Positions 38,245-47,288 of a stretch of 64,000 nucleotides of DNA are shown in pieces (the first letter of the stretch is position 1; the number at the start of each line of letters is the position of its first letter). Below the pieces are notes generated by a model. That model saw nothing but the letters and a program-made list of their open reading frames with translations, had not been told where the DNA came from and did not search any database. The position numbers and the translations under genes are program-made. Source of the stretch: Methanofollis sp. W23 (GTDB taxonomy: Archaea; Halobacteriota; Methanomicrobia; Methanomicrobiales; Methanofollaceae); the NCBI RefSeq assembly GCF_017875325.1, contig NZ_JAGGMN010000001.1:1302001-1366000 (forward strand), written 5' to 3'.

Positions 38245-38792
38245 CCAGAAAAGAATCTTACTTCTCCCCCTATGAGATCGCAGTCCTCTCCCTCTGCGGC
38301 GCCCTTATCTTTGTCTCAAAAGTGCTGATCAAAGTCCCGCTTCACTCACCCGGCCACTCCTGTCTCTTTGTGGTGATCCCCTTCCTTGTCGGGTGCGGGG
38401 TGGTACGCAAACCTGGGGCCGCGACCTATATCGGACTGATCACCGGACTGCTCGCCTCATTTTTCGGGCTCGAAGCACTCCACCTCTTCGACGTCTTCAA
38501 GTATCTTGCCATGGGTCTGGTCATCGATGCCACCGCCCTGGTCTTCAACTTCAGGATGGACAACCCCGCCGTGGGATTCATCGCCGGCGCCGCGGGAAGT
38601 ATCGCAAAGATGGCAGTGAACTACAGCGTCCACCTTCTCCTCGGCGTCCCGGCCACTTTCATCGTCCTCGGGGTCGGCGTGGCCTCGGTGACTCATCTTG
38701 TCTTTGGCGGGATCGGGGGGGTGATCGGCGCCCTTGTCATCGCTCGTCTCATCAGGGCAGGGGTGATCGCGGGTGCGCCCTCCTCGACCTGA
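38241..38792 (+). CDS. ECF transporter S component, unknown substrate
   Basis: A 183-residue integral membrane protein with about five or six hydrophobic segments, typical of substrate-binding S subunits of energy-coupling-factor importers. It lacks the N-terminal histidine-containing MHI motif of CbiM, so it is not a standard cobalt subunit. The N-terminus SPYEIAVLSLCGALIFVSKV matches the helix-1 region that docks on the EcfT subunit. It lies in an unbroken run: ATGA overlap upstream and a 20-base overlap with the ATPase downstream. Substrate could be a vitamin, metal or methanogen cofactor precursor. Confidence 0.8.
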   Translation: MTRKESYFSPYEIAVLSLCGALIFVSKVLIKVPLHSPGHSCLFVVIPFLVGCGVVRKPGAATYIGLITGLLASFFGLEALHLFDVFKYLAMGLVIDATALVFNFRMDNPAVGFIAGAAGSIAKMAVNYSVHLLLGVPATFIVLGVGVASVTHLVFGGIGGVIGALVIARLIRAGVIAGAPSST

Positions 38793-40218
38793 CCCTGTCA
38801 TCGAGATCCAAGGCCTCTCATGCACCTACCCCATGTGGGGCACGGTCCTGAGAGACCTCGACCTCTCAGTCAGACCAGGGGAATTTATCCTCCTCACCGG
38901 TCCTTCTGGTGCGGGAAAGTCCACGCTTCTCAGGTGCATCAACGGGCTCTTCCAGCACGGGGATCTGGGTGAGGCCACAGGGAAGGTGCGGGTATGCGGG
39001 AAAGACCCTGGGGTCACCAGGGTCTGCGACCTTGCATGCCAGGTCGGCACCGTCTTCCAGGACCCCGACCACCAACTTTTCTCCAGCGATGTCGAGAGCG
39101 AGATCGCCTTCGGACTCGAACAACTCGGTATGGAACCTGCGCAGATGCGGGGACGAATCGAGGAGGCGGCCGAGGCCGTCGGGATCATGCATCTTCTCCA
39201 GAGAGAAGTGAACACCCTCTCCTGGGGAGAGAGACAACGGGTCGCCATCGCCTCGGTCGTTGCCATGCACCCGGTGGTCCTCCTCCTCGACGAACCGACC
39301 TCGGGGATCGACCAGAGTGGTGCCAGACACCTCGTCTCGGTCTTGAAGAGGTTGAACCAGGAGTCCGGGCTGACGGTCGTCGTCGCCGAGCACCGGTACG
39401 AACATTTTTCCAGGGTGTGCTCCAGGCTCATCTCGGTCCAGGACGGTGCGATCTCTTATGATGGGCCGCCGGTGAGGGCAGGCCTTGAGGCAGAGGTGCG
39501 TGAGCAGGGCGATGGGACTGAAGTAGAGACTCCTGACCGCCCCCCCATCCTCTCCTTTGAAGAGATCGTCTATACCTATCCTGGGGCCGCCCGCCCGGCT
39601 CTCAACGGCGCCACCCTCTCGGTCCACACCGGCGAGGTCGTCGTCCTCGCCGGCCCGAACGGGTCAGGGAAGAGCACCTTGCTCAGGCATGCGAACGGAC
39701 TTCTCACGCCAGACCAGGGGGTGGTCAGGATCAGGGGGGAGACGATCGCGGGGAAGTCGGTGGCCGAGATCGCCTCGACAGTCGGGTTCCTGGCGCAGCA
39801 TGCCGACACCCAACTCTTTGCCGAGACGATCGGGGACGAGATCGCCTTCGCACCAGAGAACCTTGGGTTTTCTCATGAGAAGAGGGAGGCCGCGGTCGCA
39901 CGGGTGATCGACATCCTGGGCCTGGAGCGGCTTGGCCGCCTGGCTTCTCCTCTCAACCTCTCGGTCGGCGAGAAACAGCGGGTGGCCATTGCAGGTATCC
40001 TTGCCATGGAGACGTCGGTGCTCGTCCTCGACGAACCCACGCTCGGCCTCGACCCTGCCCGCAAGGCAGGACTCGCGGAGGGGTTGCGTCGCCTTGCAAA
40101 GGAAGGGAAGGCGGTGCTCGTCACCACCCATGACCATGAGTTTGCCGCACTCCTCGGCGGGCGCGAGGTCATGATGCAGGACGGGCGGGTCGTCCCATCG
40201 GAGGGAGCGTGGGGATGA
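38773..40218 (+). CDS. ECF transporter ATPase, fused A1-A2
   Basis: A 481-residue protein with two complete ABC ATPase domains. The first has Walker A GPSGAGKST (43-51), a Q-loop and Walker B VVLLLDEPTSGID. The second has Walker A GPNGSGKST (near residue 295) and Walker B VLVLDEPTLGLD. Both signature motifs deviate from LSGGQ: LSWGERQR in the first and LSVGEKQR in the second. Fused ATPases occur in some archaeal ECF systems. The start is GTG at 38773, inside the S-component gene, and gives the usual short N-terminus before IEIQGLSCTYP. Its stop overlaps the EcfT start as ATGA. Confidence 0.9.
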   Translation: MRPPRPDPVIEIQGLSCTYPMWGTVLRDLDLSVRPGEFILLTGPSGAGKSTLLRCINGLFQHGDLGEATGKVRVCGKDPGVTRVCDLACQVGTVFQDPDHQLFSSDVESEIAFGLEQLGMEPAQMRGRIEEAAEAVGIMHLLQREVNTLSWGERQRVAIASVVAMHPVVLLLDEPTSGIDQSGARHLVSVLKRLNQESGLTVVVAEHRYEHFSRVCSRLISVQDGAISYDGPPVRAGLEAEVREQGDGTEVETPDRPPILSFEEIVYTYPGAARPALNGATLSVHTGEVVVLAGPNGSGKSTLLRHANGLLTPDQGVVRIRGETIAGKSVAEIASTVGFLAQHADTQLFAETIGDEIAFAPENLGFSHEKREAAVARVIDILGLERLGRLASPLNLSVGEKQRVAIAGILAMETSVLVLDEPTLGLDPARKAGLAEGLRRLAKEGKAVLVTTHDHEFAALLGGREVMMQDGRVVPSEGAWG

Positions 40219-40994
40219 AACGGGAGCGAGGGGTGCACTATCTCAAGGGGAGCACCTGGCTCCACCGCCTCGATCCCAGGACAAAACTTGTCGCTCTTGT
40301 CCTCCTCAGCATGGCGGCAATGGCGACCGAAGAACCCTTCCCCCTGCTTCTCGTCTTCGTGACCGTGCTTGCCGTCGCCGCGCTCTCGCACCTGACCCGC
40401 CCCTTCCTCTGGTCGTTGCGCCTCCTCGTCCCTGTCCTCCTCTGTATCTTCATCATCGATGCCTTCGTCCCACGGGTCGCCTGGGGCACGACCTACTTCT
40501 CGGCCGAGTTCCTGGTCTTCAATCTGGCCCTCTCCACTGGCGGAATCCTATTTTCAACAGCAATGTGCCTGCGTCTCCTCTCGGTCGGAGGGTTCTCGTT
40601 TCTTTTCATCATGACGACCGCCTTCTCCGATTTTGTCAGGAGCCTGCGGGCTTCCGGCCTCCCTAACACCCTGGCCTTCTCCTTAGGGTATGCTCTCAGG
40701 TCGGTCTCGGCCCTCACCGAGGATATCGGGAATATCATGGATGCCCAGCGTTCCAGGGCCCTTGAATTCGACAGAGAAAATCTCTTCAAAAATCGGCACA
40801 AGATCCTGGCTCTCGCCGTGCCGGCGACCATCTCGGTCCTCTCCAGGGCACGCCAGGTCTCAGAGGCGATGCAGTGCCGGGGCTTTGGGGCCTCTGCACG
40901 CCCGACCTGTTATCAGATGCAGCAGACCGGGTGGGAGGATGTCGCGCTGATCGTGTGCGTCTTCCTCGGCGCTGCGATATCCTTTCTGTTATGA
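40215..40994 (+). CDS. ECF transporter transmembrane coupling protein (EcfT/CbiQ family)
   Basis: A 259-residue membrane protein that couples the ATPases to the S component. The family start GSTWLHRLDPRTKLVALVLL is followed by several TMs, and the cytoplasmic coupling helices contain two alanine-arginine signature motifs: DAQRSRALEFD and the later EAMQCRGFGASARP. The ATG at 40215 overlaps the ATPase stop. It is the last gene of the probable operon starting at 36738 and is followed by repeat-rich DNA. Confidence 0.9.
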   Translation: MKRERGVHYLKGSTWLHRLDPRTKLVALVLLSMAAMATEEPFPLLLVFVTVLAVAALSHLTRPFLWSLRLLVPVLLCIFIIDAFVPRVAWGTTYFSAEFLVFNLALSTGGILFSTAMCLRLLSVGGFSFLFIMTTAFSDFVRSLRASGLPNTLAFSLGYALRSVSALTEDIGNIMDAQRSRALEFDRENLFKNRHKILALAVPATISVLSRARQVSEAMQCRGFGASARPTCYQMQQTGWEDVALIVCVFLGAAISFLL

Positions 40995-41483
40995 ATGCTC
41001 TGGAGAACTCCTCTGGATTGGGCTGTGTTGAATCGGGCATGAACCTCGGGCTCAAGCATACATGGAGCATATCCCAAAAGTATCCAGGGCTCGATCAATC
41101 ACCTTGATCAGGACTATTCTCAGCCATTCCACTGCTTTCCCCACTTCAATCGCCGTCCTGGGGGTTCCGGGAGCAGCGACCACGACGTGATTGATGGTAG
41201 TGGGCGAACCGATCAGACGGGCCGCCCCACTGGAAGGACGAGGAATGTTAAACGATTTTCTCCCGCCGGGGGGCGCTGCCCCCGGACCCCCCCACCACGA
41301 AGATAGGGGCGGGGCCGCAGCACGGTCTTGAACGACGCTGTACTTCAGAAACCTCCTCCGCTCAAATATCAAGGCCGAAGAATTTTGGGATGACCTCATG
41401 ATGAAAATTCTTGTGGCTCCTTGGTGTGAGGATGGATCGATCCTTGATCCTTCTTCTTGCGTTCGATGAGTGAACAGAAATCA
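40995..41483. repeat. Intergenic repeat mosaic
   Basis: This holds a block at 41028-41090 ('gaatcgggcatgaacctc..' followed by 'atggagcatatcccaaaa') shared with 6940-7015 and 51710-51740, and the palindrome CCGGGGGGCGCTGCCCCCGG at 41266-41285. No gene is seen. Confidence 0.55.
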
Positions 41484-41715
41484 GGCCCTGTAGAAACCCT
41501 CACCAATTCCAGATGTGCGCGTGACTCACCCTCCTTCCCCATCATCTCACCATGGGTTCTGCCCCCGGACCCCCGAGATAAAGATTGAGCCGGGAAGGCA
41601 TATCCGAACTCCCTGAAGAGGGATTGCCCCGTCCACGACCTATCGTAGTGCGGGGGGGGTGCGGGGGGCGGCACGCCCCCCGCCAGAGAGAGGTCCAGAG
41701 GGTTTCTACAGAGCC
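41484..41715. mobile_element. Miniature inverted-repeat element, copy C (232 bp)
   Basis: The ends GGCCCTGTAGAAACCCTC (41484-41501) and GAGGGTTTCTACAGAGCC (41698-41715) are inverted repeats matching at 17 of 18 positions. Flanking octamers AGAAATCA and TGAAATTG share the core GAAAT in register, consistent with a decayed 8-bp target duplication. The interior is non-coding and carries a GC-rich palindrome near its right end. Confidence 0.8.
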
Positions 41716-41934
41716 TGAAATTGATCATCGTGCCGCCCTCGCATATCCTGGGTCCGTGGGGGGTCCGGGGGGCACTCGCCCCCCGGCACGAGATTGGAAT
41801 GAAAATTCTGCGATGAGGGCGGCACGCCTGATCATCACGCCTTCCTCACATGCTCGTACGGGGGGCAACACCACGGCGAAGCCCACGAGGGACAGCAGAT
41901 CATCAGAGATTTCCTCACAAAAAAACACGGACCC
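41716..41934. repeat. Repeat-derived intergenic DNA after the nitrogenase-like cluster
   Basis: This carries the 'gtccggggggcac..ccccccggcacgaga' palindrome and the 'gggcggcacgcctgatc' phrase that recurs near 1808, 51895 and 61500. No gene is seen. Confidence 0.45.
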
Positions 41935-43032
41935 CTATGTCCGCCCGCAGGCATTGAGCACCGATTCCATCAGGGCCAGGGTTCCCTCGACCCCGACGAT
42001 CGGCCTGGCATGGAGACGGGCCTGGCCGCGCTGCGGGAAAGTGAGCCCAACGTACGGCACGTGAGGGGCGGCAGCATGCTCATATGACGAGCCAAGGATG
42101 AGGTCGGGGTCGGTGGCGGCGATGCGGTCCTGCATCTCTTCCAGGGAGACAGCCGCGCCCTCGCCATTGCGCGGAGCAAGGCTGACGATCTCGGCGTCAA
42201 GATAGCGCCGCAGGGCGCGGGCGGCAAAGTCGGCATATGCCCGACCCCCAAAGACCGCCGCCGACGGGGGGTCGTGACGGGCAAGGAACTTGTCGCAGAG
42301 ATGATCGATCCGCTCCTCTGCCGCTTGCGCCTCCTTTGCCACCGGCGTGGAGTCGAGACCACAGTGGTCGGCGGCCTTCGAGACCGTGGCGACCGTCGCC
42401 TCCAGGCCAAGGAGCGAACCTGCGGTCCTGCCAATCCCAGAAGGCAGGTCAGGATCGGTCTGGAGGGTCACCGGGCCGCACCGCTTCACCTGCTCGAACG
42501 GCCCGGCGGCAAGTGCGGCGGCCACCCTCCCTCCGGCCAGGGCCACGAGCCGCTGGGTCTCGTAGAGGTTACCCTTGTAGAAGGGGTCGACCGGGTTGAG
42601 GCCATCGATGGTGACGCCGTCCTCCCCTTCTTCCACCTCAGGGGCGACAGCCGCAAGCGCCCGCATATATCCTTCCTCCATCCTCCCGGCAAACCCCGGG
42701 CTGTCGACGACGATGACGTCCATCCCGTCGAGCGCTCCTCTGATATCCTCGCCGAGCACCGCCGGGACGCAGGAGAGGACGACCGCCACCGGGAGACCTG
42801 ACGAGGCCACCTCTGAGACGACCGAACGGAGGCGATTCTCAGAGCCCATGATCACCTCGTCCTCGATGATGAGAGTGGCATGGACCGGGCGCTTGAGAAG
42901 GGAGGCCGGATAGAAGTAGCACCCCGACGAACCGTGGATCACCACTTCCAACCCTGAAAATCCTGAGAGGCAGGCGACCGCCCCGGTCATCGCGCACGGC
43001 CAGAGCGGGTCAGGGCACGGGCACTCAGGCAT
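41935..43032 (-). CDS. Nitrogenase-like reductase subunit, NifK-type
   Basis: A 365-residue NifD/NifK-family subunit, third gene of an H-D-K trio. Three cysteines stand at the P-cluster ligand positions: Cys13 in WPCAMTGA, Cys38 in HGSSGCYF and Cys88 in LSCVPAVLGED. The C-terminal domain keeps a NifK/N-like stretch (DLILGSSYEHAAAPHVPYVG). It is far shorter than nitrogenase subunits (about 480-520 residues). The ATG at 43032 overlaps the upstream stop by 8 bases. The frame extends further upstream, but only into Gly/Ser-rich sequence that overlaps the neighbour. The substrate is unknown. CfbD of F430 biosynthesis is normally a single subunit, so this pair differs from CfbCD. Confidence 0.75.
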   Translation of the reverse strand: MPECPCPDPLWPCAMTGAVACLSGFSGLEVVIHGSSGCYFYPASLLKRPVHATLIIEDEVIMGSENRLRSVVSEVASSGLPVAVVLSCVPAVLGEDIRGALDGMDVIVVDSPGFAGRMEEGYMRALAAVAPEVEEGEDGVTIDGLNPVDPFYKGNLYETQRLVALAGGRVAAALAAGPFEQVKRCGPVTLQTDPDLPSGIGRTAGSLLGLEATVATVSKAADHCGLDSTPVAKEAQAAEERIDHLCDKFLARHDPPSAAVFGGRAYADFAARALRRYLDAEIVSLAPRNGEGAAVSLEEMQDRIAATDPDLILGSSYEHAAAPHVPYVGLTFPQRGQARLHARPIVGVEGTLALMESVLNACGRT

Positions 43033-44068
43033 GGACCCGCCTCCTCCACCGGTGGAGCAGCCGCCTGATCCCGGCCGTCCCGACCGGCGGGCTGTACGGG
43101 AGACTGACCCCGGCACCGTCAGCGTCGACCTGCAGGTCGAGGGCCTCCATCACCCGCCGCACCGGGGTGCACTCCAGGGCCTTGAAGGTCATGGGGTCGA
43201 TGGAGAAGACCGAGCCACGTAGGTCTGCAAACGAGTCCATCATCGCCTGCTGCCGTTTTTCCTCCTGCCGTACTGCCGCTTCGGTCTGCAGGTCCAGGAG
43301 CGCACCCACCTCCTCGAGAAAGGCGGTGCTCCCCTCAAGACTGATGGGAAACGAGGAGATGTACGGCGTGCCAAAGCGCTCCTTCAGCGCCTCGCCCACC
43401 GGGGCGAGGGGCGGCTCCCTGAGAATATTGAGCCGCCCGGCACCGATCTGCTTGAGGTCGGCATAACGCGCGTCCCTGACAAACCGCAACCCGACCTCAA
43501 GACCCAGGGACGCAAGCAACCGTTCCACCTCGGCGAAGTTCTCCTCCACCTCGTACTCCAGGTTCTTCTCCCCGATGATGGTGACCGTCTCCCCGGCCTC
43601 CTCGACCGGGTCGGCCAGTCCTGCAAGGGTCATGAGGGCCTCGTTCAGCCCGTCGGAAAAACATCCGCCGAGAAACCCGGCGGTCGGGAGCATGACCACC
43701 GGGACGCCATAGTCCTCGCTGCAGACTGAGGCGGCGTCGTCCCCGATCGTCTCGGTGATGCAGGTGGTCAGGACAAAGATGACACCGGGCTTCCTTGACG
43801 CCACCGCCCTGAGGGCCGCCGCGAGGTCCTCCTCGCCGCCGAAGATGACGCCCTCTTCGGTGAGTCCGGTCGGGACGATCCTCGGGAGGGCGGGGCGCCC
43901 CTGCTCGGCCATGACGGCATGAAGAAGAGAGACATTGTGATGGGCGCATCCCTCAGGGCCGTGGACCACCGTCACCGCGTCCTCTACCCCGCTCGTGATC
44001 GAGAGGGCGCCGGTGAGGGTGCACCCCTCATATCTCTGCGAACTGGAGTGCAAGGTCTTCGAGTTCAT
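43025..44068 (-). CDS. Nitrogenase-like reductase subunit, NifD-type
   Basis: A 347-residue subunit with the three cluster-ligand cysteines of the family: Cys16 in [10 protein letters not shown], Cys41 in [10 protein letters not shown] and Cys103 in [12 protein letters not shown] typical [12 protein letters not shown] stretch follows. The C-terminal domain is short and lacks an obvious counterpart of the FeMo-cofactor His region of NifD. The first available ATG (44068) lies inside the H gene and gives a 41-base overlap; an in-frame TTG slightly downstream is an alternative. With the H protein and the next subunit it should form a two-component, ATP-driven, low-potential reductase. No nifB, nifE or nifN is nearby. 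Confidence 0.75.
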   Translation of the reverse strand: MNSKTLHSSSQRYEGCTLTGALSITSGVEDAVTVVHGPEGCAHHNVSLLHAVMAEQGRPALPRIVPTGLTEEGVIFGGEEDLAAALRAVASRKPGVIFVLTTCITETIGDDAASVCSEDYGVPVVMLPTAGFLGGCFSDGLNEALMTLAGLADPVEEAGETVTIIGEKNLEYEVEENFAEVERLLASLGLEVGLRFVRDARYADLKQIGAGRLNILREPPLAPVGEALKERFGTPYISSFPISLEGSTAFLEEVGALLDLQTEAAVRQEEKRQQAMMDSFADLRGSVFSIDPMTFKALECTPVRRVMEALDLQVDADGAGVSLPYSPPVGTAGIRRLLHRWRRRVHA

Positions 44069-44846
44069 CCATCTCAAGGGGTGTGGGTGTCGACGTCTGA
44101 TCGTTGGCAAAGATCCGTCCGGCAAGTTCGCGGTATACCGCCGCCTGCTCTGAGTCGGGGGCGTACTCCATCACCGTCTGCTTGTGGACCTCGGCAAGTT
44201 GCACGGTGCGTGAGCGCGGGATGTAGGCCACCATCTCTGAGTTGATCCGCCTGGCAAACTCACGGACCAGATCCTCTTCGCCTGCCATGTTCTTCGCGTT
44301 GCAGATGACGCCGGCAAGACTGCAGGTCGGTTTCGAACGTTTTGCAAGGCGTGCCACGGCCTTGGCGATGTTGTTTGCCGCGTACAGGGACATCAGTTCG
44401 CCCGAGGTGACCAGATAGACCTCCTCGGCATACCCCTCCCGCATCGGCATCGCAAACCCACCGCAGACCACGTCGCCGAGGACGTCGTAGACAATGACGT
44501 CACCGTGAAGCGCTCCAAGCTGTTCCAGAAGCCTGAAGGTGGCGATGATCCCACGGCCGGCACACCCGATCCCGGGTTCAGGGCCGCCGGCCTCGACACA
44601 CCTCACACCGGCAAACCCCTCGCGGACCACCTCCTCGATCGAGATGGTGTCCTCGCCCCTCTCCCGCACCAGGTCAAGGACCGTCTGGATCCATGCCCCA
44701 TGCATCAGCATCCTGGTGCTGTCCCTCTTCGGGTCGCACCCGATCTGGAGCACGTCGAGGCCTTTTGCTCCAAGTGCTGCGGAGAGGTTTGCGGAGGTGG
44801 TGGATTTCCCGATCCCACCCTTCCCGTAGAGGGCGATCTGTTTCAT
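44028..44846 (-). CDS. NifH/CfbC-like ATP-dependent iron-sulfur reductase
   Basis: A 272-residue homodimeric Fe protein. The P-loop is GKGGIGKST (8-16), switch sequences follow, and the two [4Fe-4S]-ligand cysteines are Cys95 (GIGCAGRG) and Cys128 (GDVVCGGF). [11 protein letters not shown] matches the family's nucleotide-responsive segment. It would deliver electrons one at a time to the two downstream subunits. A TATA box (44872-44880) about 30 bases before the ATG predicts an almost leaderless transcript. In methanogens the nearest characterised relative is CfbC of coenzyme F430 synthesis, but the presence of two partner subunits argues for a different substrate. Confidence 0.85.
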   Translation of the reverse strand: MKQIALYGKGGIGKSTTSANLSAALGAKGLDVLQIGCDPKRDSTRMLMHGAWIQTVLDLVRERGEDTISIEEVVREGFAGVRCVEAGGPEPGIGCAGRGIIATFRLLEQLGALHGDVIVYDVLGDVVCGGFAMPMREGYAEEVYLVTSGELMSLYAANNIAKAVARLAKRSKPTCSLAGVICNAKNMAGEEDLVREFARRINSEMVAYIPRSRTVQLAEVHKQTVMEYAPDSEQAAVYRELAGRIFANDQTSTPTPLEMDELEDLALQFAEI

Positions 44847-44871
44847 ATCCAGGTACTATAGGGAGGCATCT

Positions 44872-44880
44872 GATATATAG
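44872..44880 (-). promoter_or_regulatory. TATA box for the nitrogenase-like operon
   Basis: On the minus strand CTATATATC is centred about 30 bases upstream of the ATG at 44846, so transcription should begin within a few bases of the start codon. Confidence 0.6.
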
Positions 44881-45801
44881 CCGGTTGGTTTTAACACAAA
44901 TAATGTAGTCCAGATAGAGGGAGAAGGACGGCACCCCCTCTTTTGGGCCTCTCCCTGCAAGACATTGCAGAACCCGGCCATGTCGCACCCTTTCTATTTC
45001 TCACCGCCCCTCAACCCCCAGGATAACTCATTGTGGCGAAGATCCTCATGCTCGGCGGCACTTATCCTCGTCGACCAGAGAAGGTGATCCAGTAAATGAG
45101 TGAATAAGTTACTCTGGAAAATCTGGCATGAGCCTTTGGATCACGCATACAGGATGAACATTTTTCACCACCGATCTCAGGGGGGCGGGAGGAACTCTGA
45201 TCCTTCTCTTCGTCTGTGAAGATGCCGGAGGCGTTGCCTCAGGGCCCCTGGGACAAAGAAAGATAAGAGAGGGGAAGACAGAGGACGAATTGTTCAGAAA
45301 AACCTGGAGAGACGGCAGTGTAGAAATCATCTTGATGGTTCTACGGGGGGCTGGCTGGCCGCCCTCCTACCCCTCACACGAGCGATAGACGGCAGACAGC
45401 AATTTCCTCTGCATGGCTATTGATTGTGTCTTCCTGGCCCCATCTTCATCCCGTCCCTATCGCCATCCCGGTGCAGTGGTGCGGGAAGGCACGTCGATCT
45501 GATCGGCCGCCCTCCTCATCGCAGACTCTTTACCGTTGTCTCGCGCCGGGAGGGCACCCCCGGACCCCCTACGACGAGGAGAAGGGTGGGGCGGCAATGA
45601 GACAGTGTTCTCCCTGTGGTGTCCTGCGCGAAAAGGGGGCACAGGTCCACACGCCCTGGAGACCCACGATCATGTTCATTCGCGTATGCGTGAGACCGGA
45701 GTTCATCGGAGTTCATGCTCGATTCTACAGAGCTGGAGAGGATGGCGATGGGGACGGAAAGGCATCTTTGATAATCCAGAAGAGAACCTCGTTTTCTCCC
45801 T
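44881..45801. repeat. Intergenic repeat mosaic
   Basis: No credible gene. A 20-codon open frame at 45033-45095 (MAKILMLGGTYPRRPEKVIQ) could be a gene remnant. Repeats include an element-like start at about 45319 (GTGTAGAAATCATC, preceded by GGAGAGACGG as at 8940), a block ending CTACAGAGCTGG at about 45737, and several palindromes. The segment 45113-45170 resembles 61024-61080. Confidence 0.5.
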
Positions 45802-47262
45802 TCACTCAAATCCTCTGGCAAGGCCGAAGATGAGGACCAGGATCGGGACGATCTCCAGACGACCAAACCACATCAGGAAGATAAAGAGCCACTTGGAACC
45901 CAGACCCATATCAGACGAGACAAAACCGGTGCTGATGCCGTTGTTACTAAATGCCGAGACAGTATCAAAGATCACATGAGAGGTCTCGAAGGGGGCGTCG
46001 GGTTCGAGATGGAACATAATGATGGTGGAGATGAAGATGGTGAGGAAGTAGAGGACGATGATCAGCATGTTCTTCGAGACCTCGACCTCGGCGATGTTCT
46101 TCTGCACTGTCTTACCCCCGTGCCTGAAGGGGACGACGACCTTGCCTGAGACAAAGATCCGCTTGAACCACCAGGCAAGACTCTCGAGCCCGATGATCAC
46201 CCTGGAGATCTTCATACCACCTGAGGTCGATCCCGACGACCCGCCGATGAGCACGAAGATCACCAGGAAGAGGACCGTGACCGACGGCCAGGTATAAGGC
46301 GAAGTGTTCTGGAACCCGGTGCTGGTGATCGCCGCGGTCGCCATGAAGATTCCGTGGCGGACCGCGTCTATCGTCTCGGCACCGGTCAGGAAGATGAGGT
46401 CGAGGGCGACGACCAGAAACCCGATCCCGGTAAGCGCGAGGAGCGCAATGGCCTGGCGGTCCCCGAAAAACCCGAACTTCCGGTGGTGATACATCAGGTA
46501 GTAGAGTTTGAAGGGCATCGCGCCTGCAATCATCACCGGGACGAGCAGGAACTCGAGGGTCATATTCTGGTAGAAGGGGATCCCCTCAGAGTGGACGGTG
46601 AACCCCCCGGTGGCGATCGCCGTCATCGCAAGATTTGTGGCGTCCCAGAGCGTGACGCCCGAGAGGAGGACAAACCCGATGGAGAGGATTGTGATGATGA
46701 TATAGATCCGCCACATCGCAAACCCGGTCGCGACGACACTCGGCATGAAGGCCTCGGTCCTGGCCTCTGAACGGTACAGCCCCCGCTGAACCAATCCAGA
46801 GCGGCTTGCCAGGGCGATGGTAAAGGCGACGATCCCGATCCCGCCGAGCCACTGCATGAAGGTCCGCCAGAAGAGGAGGGTCTTTGGAGTGGCGTCGACG
46901 TCGGGGAGGAGGGTCATACCGGTATCGGTCCATCCCGACATCGCCTCAAAGATGCTGTCGGTGACCGGCATCCCGAGGCCGACGATGAAAGGGACTGAAC
47001 CGATAACGGCCGAGAGGAGCCAGATAAGTGCAACAGCGGCAAGGGCAGCCGAGAGCCTGGGCTCACGTGCAGGCCTTGGCACCTGCATCATCAATGACCC
47101 GAGCACCACATAGATGAGAGGGACAAGCCCCATAGGCAGGAGCATCTCCCACTCCTGATAGATGCCGGCGACAAGGAGGGGGACGCAGGTGACGAGTCCT
47201 ATAAACCTGAGGATCCTCCCGATATCCGGAGCGATAGAGGAGATGTACTCTGACCGGTCCAT
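45802..47262 (-). CDS. trkH: TrkH-family potassium uptake channel subunit
   Basis: A 486-residue membrane protein with four repeated M1-P-M2 pore modules. The selectivity-filter segments are visible in order: SGWTDTGM, TAIATGGF, ITSTGFQN and SAFSNNGIS. The family's GGSSGSTSGGMKISR precedes the third/fourth module junction. It imports K+ and normally needs a TrkA-type regulatory subunit, which is not adjacent. The start is ambiguous: the frame is open to an ATG at 47328, which would overlap the upstream kinase by 40 bases and add a basic 22-residue tail. I prefer the ATG at 47262. Confidence 0.85.
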   Translation of the reverse strand: MDRSEYISSIAPDIGRILRFIGLVTCVPLLVAGIYQEWEMLLPMGLVPLIYVVLGSLMMQVPRPAREPRLSAALAAVALIWLLSAVIGSVPFIVGLGMPVTDSIFEAMSGWTDTGMTLLPDVDATPKTLLFWRTFMQWLGGIGIVAFTIALASRSGLVQRGLYRSEARTEAFMPSVVATGFAMWRIYIIITILSIGFVLLSGVTLWDATNLAMTAIATGGFTVHSEGIPFYQNMTLEFLLVPVMIAGAMPFKLYYLMYHHRKFGFFGDRQAIALLALTGIGFLVVALDLIFLTGAETIDAVRHGIFMATAAITSTGFQNTSPYTWPSVTVLFLVIFVLIGGSSGSTSGGMKISRVIIGLESLAWWFKRIFVSGKVVVPFRHGGKTVQKNIAEVEVSKNMLIIVLYFLTIFISTIIMFHLEPDAPFETSHVIFDTVSAFSNNGISTGFVSSDMGLGSKWLFIFLMWFGRLEIVPILVLIFGLARGFE

Positions 47263-47288
47263 CCAGACAAGGTTCTGCTCATAACGTC

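Noticed and set aside
38241-40994. Cobalt or nickel transporter (CbiMNQO)
   Set aside because: The S component lacks the CbiM metal-binding N-terminus and there is no CbiN, so naming the substrate would be guesswork.
41935-44846. True nitrogenase or the F430 enzyme CfbCD
   Set aside because: The subunits are too short for nitrogenase and nifBEN are missing. CfbD is a single subunit whereas two are encoded here.
45033-45095. Short open frame reading MAKILMLGGTYPRRPEKVIQ
   Set aside because: Only 20 codons with no ribosome site or neighbour support; at most a remnant, so not annotated as a gene.
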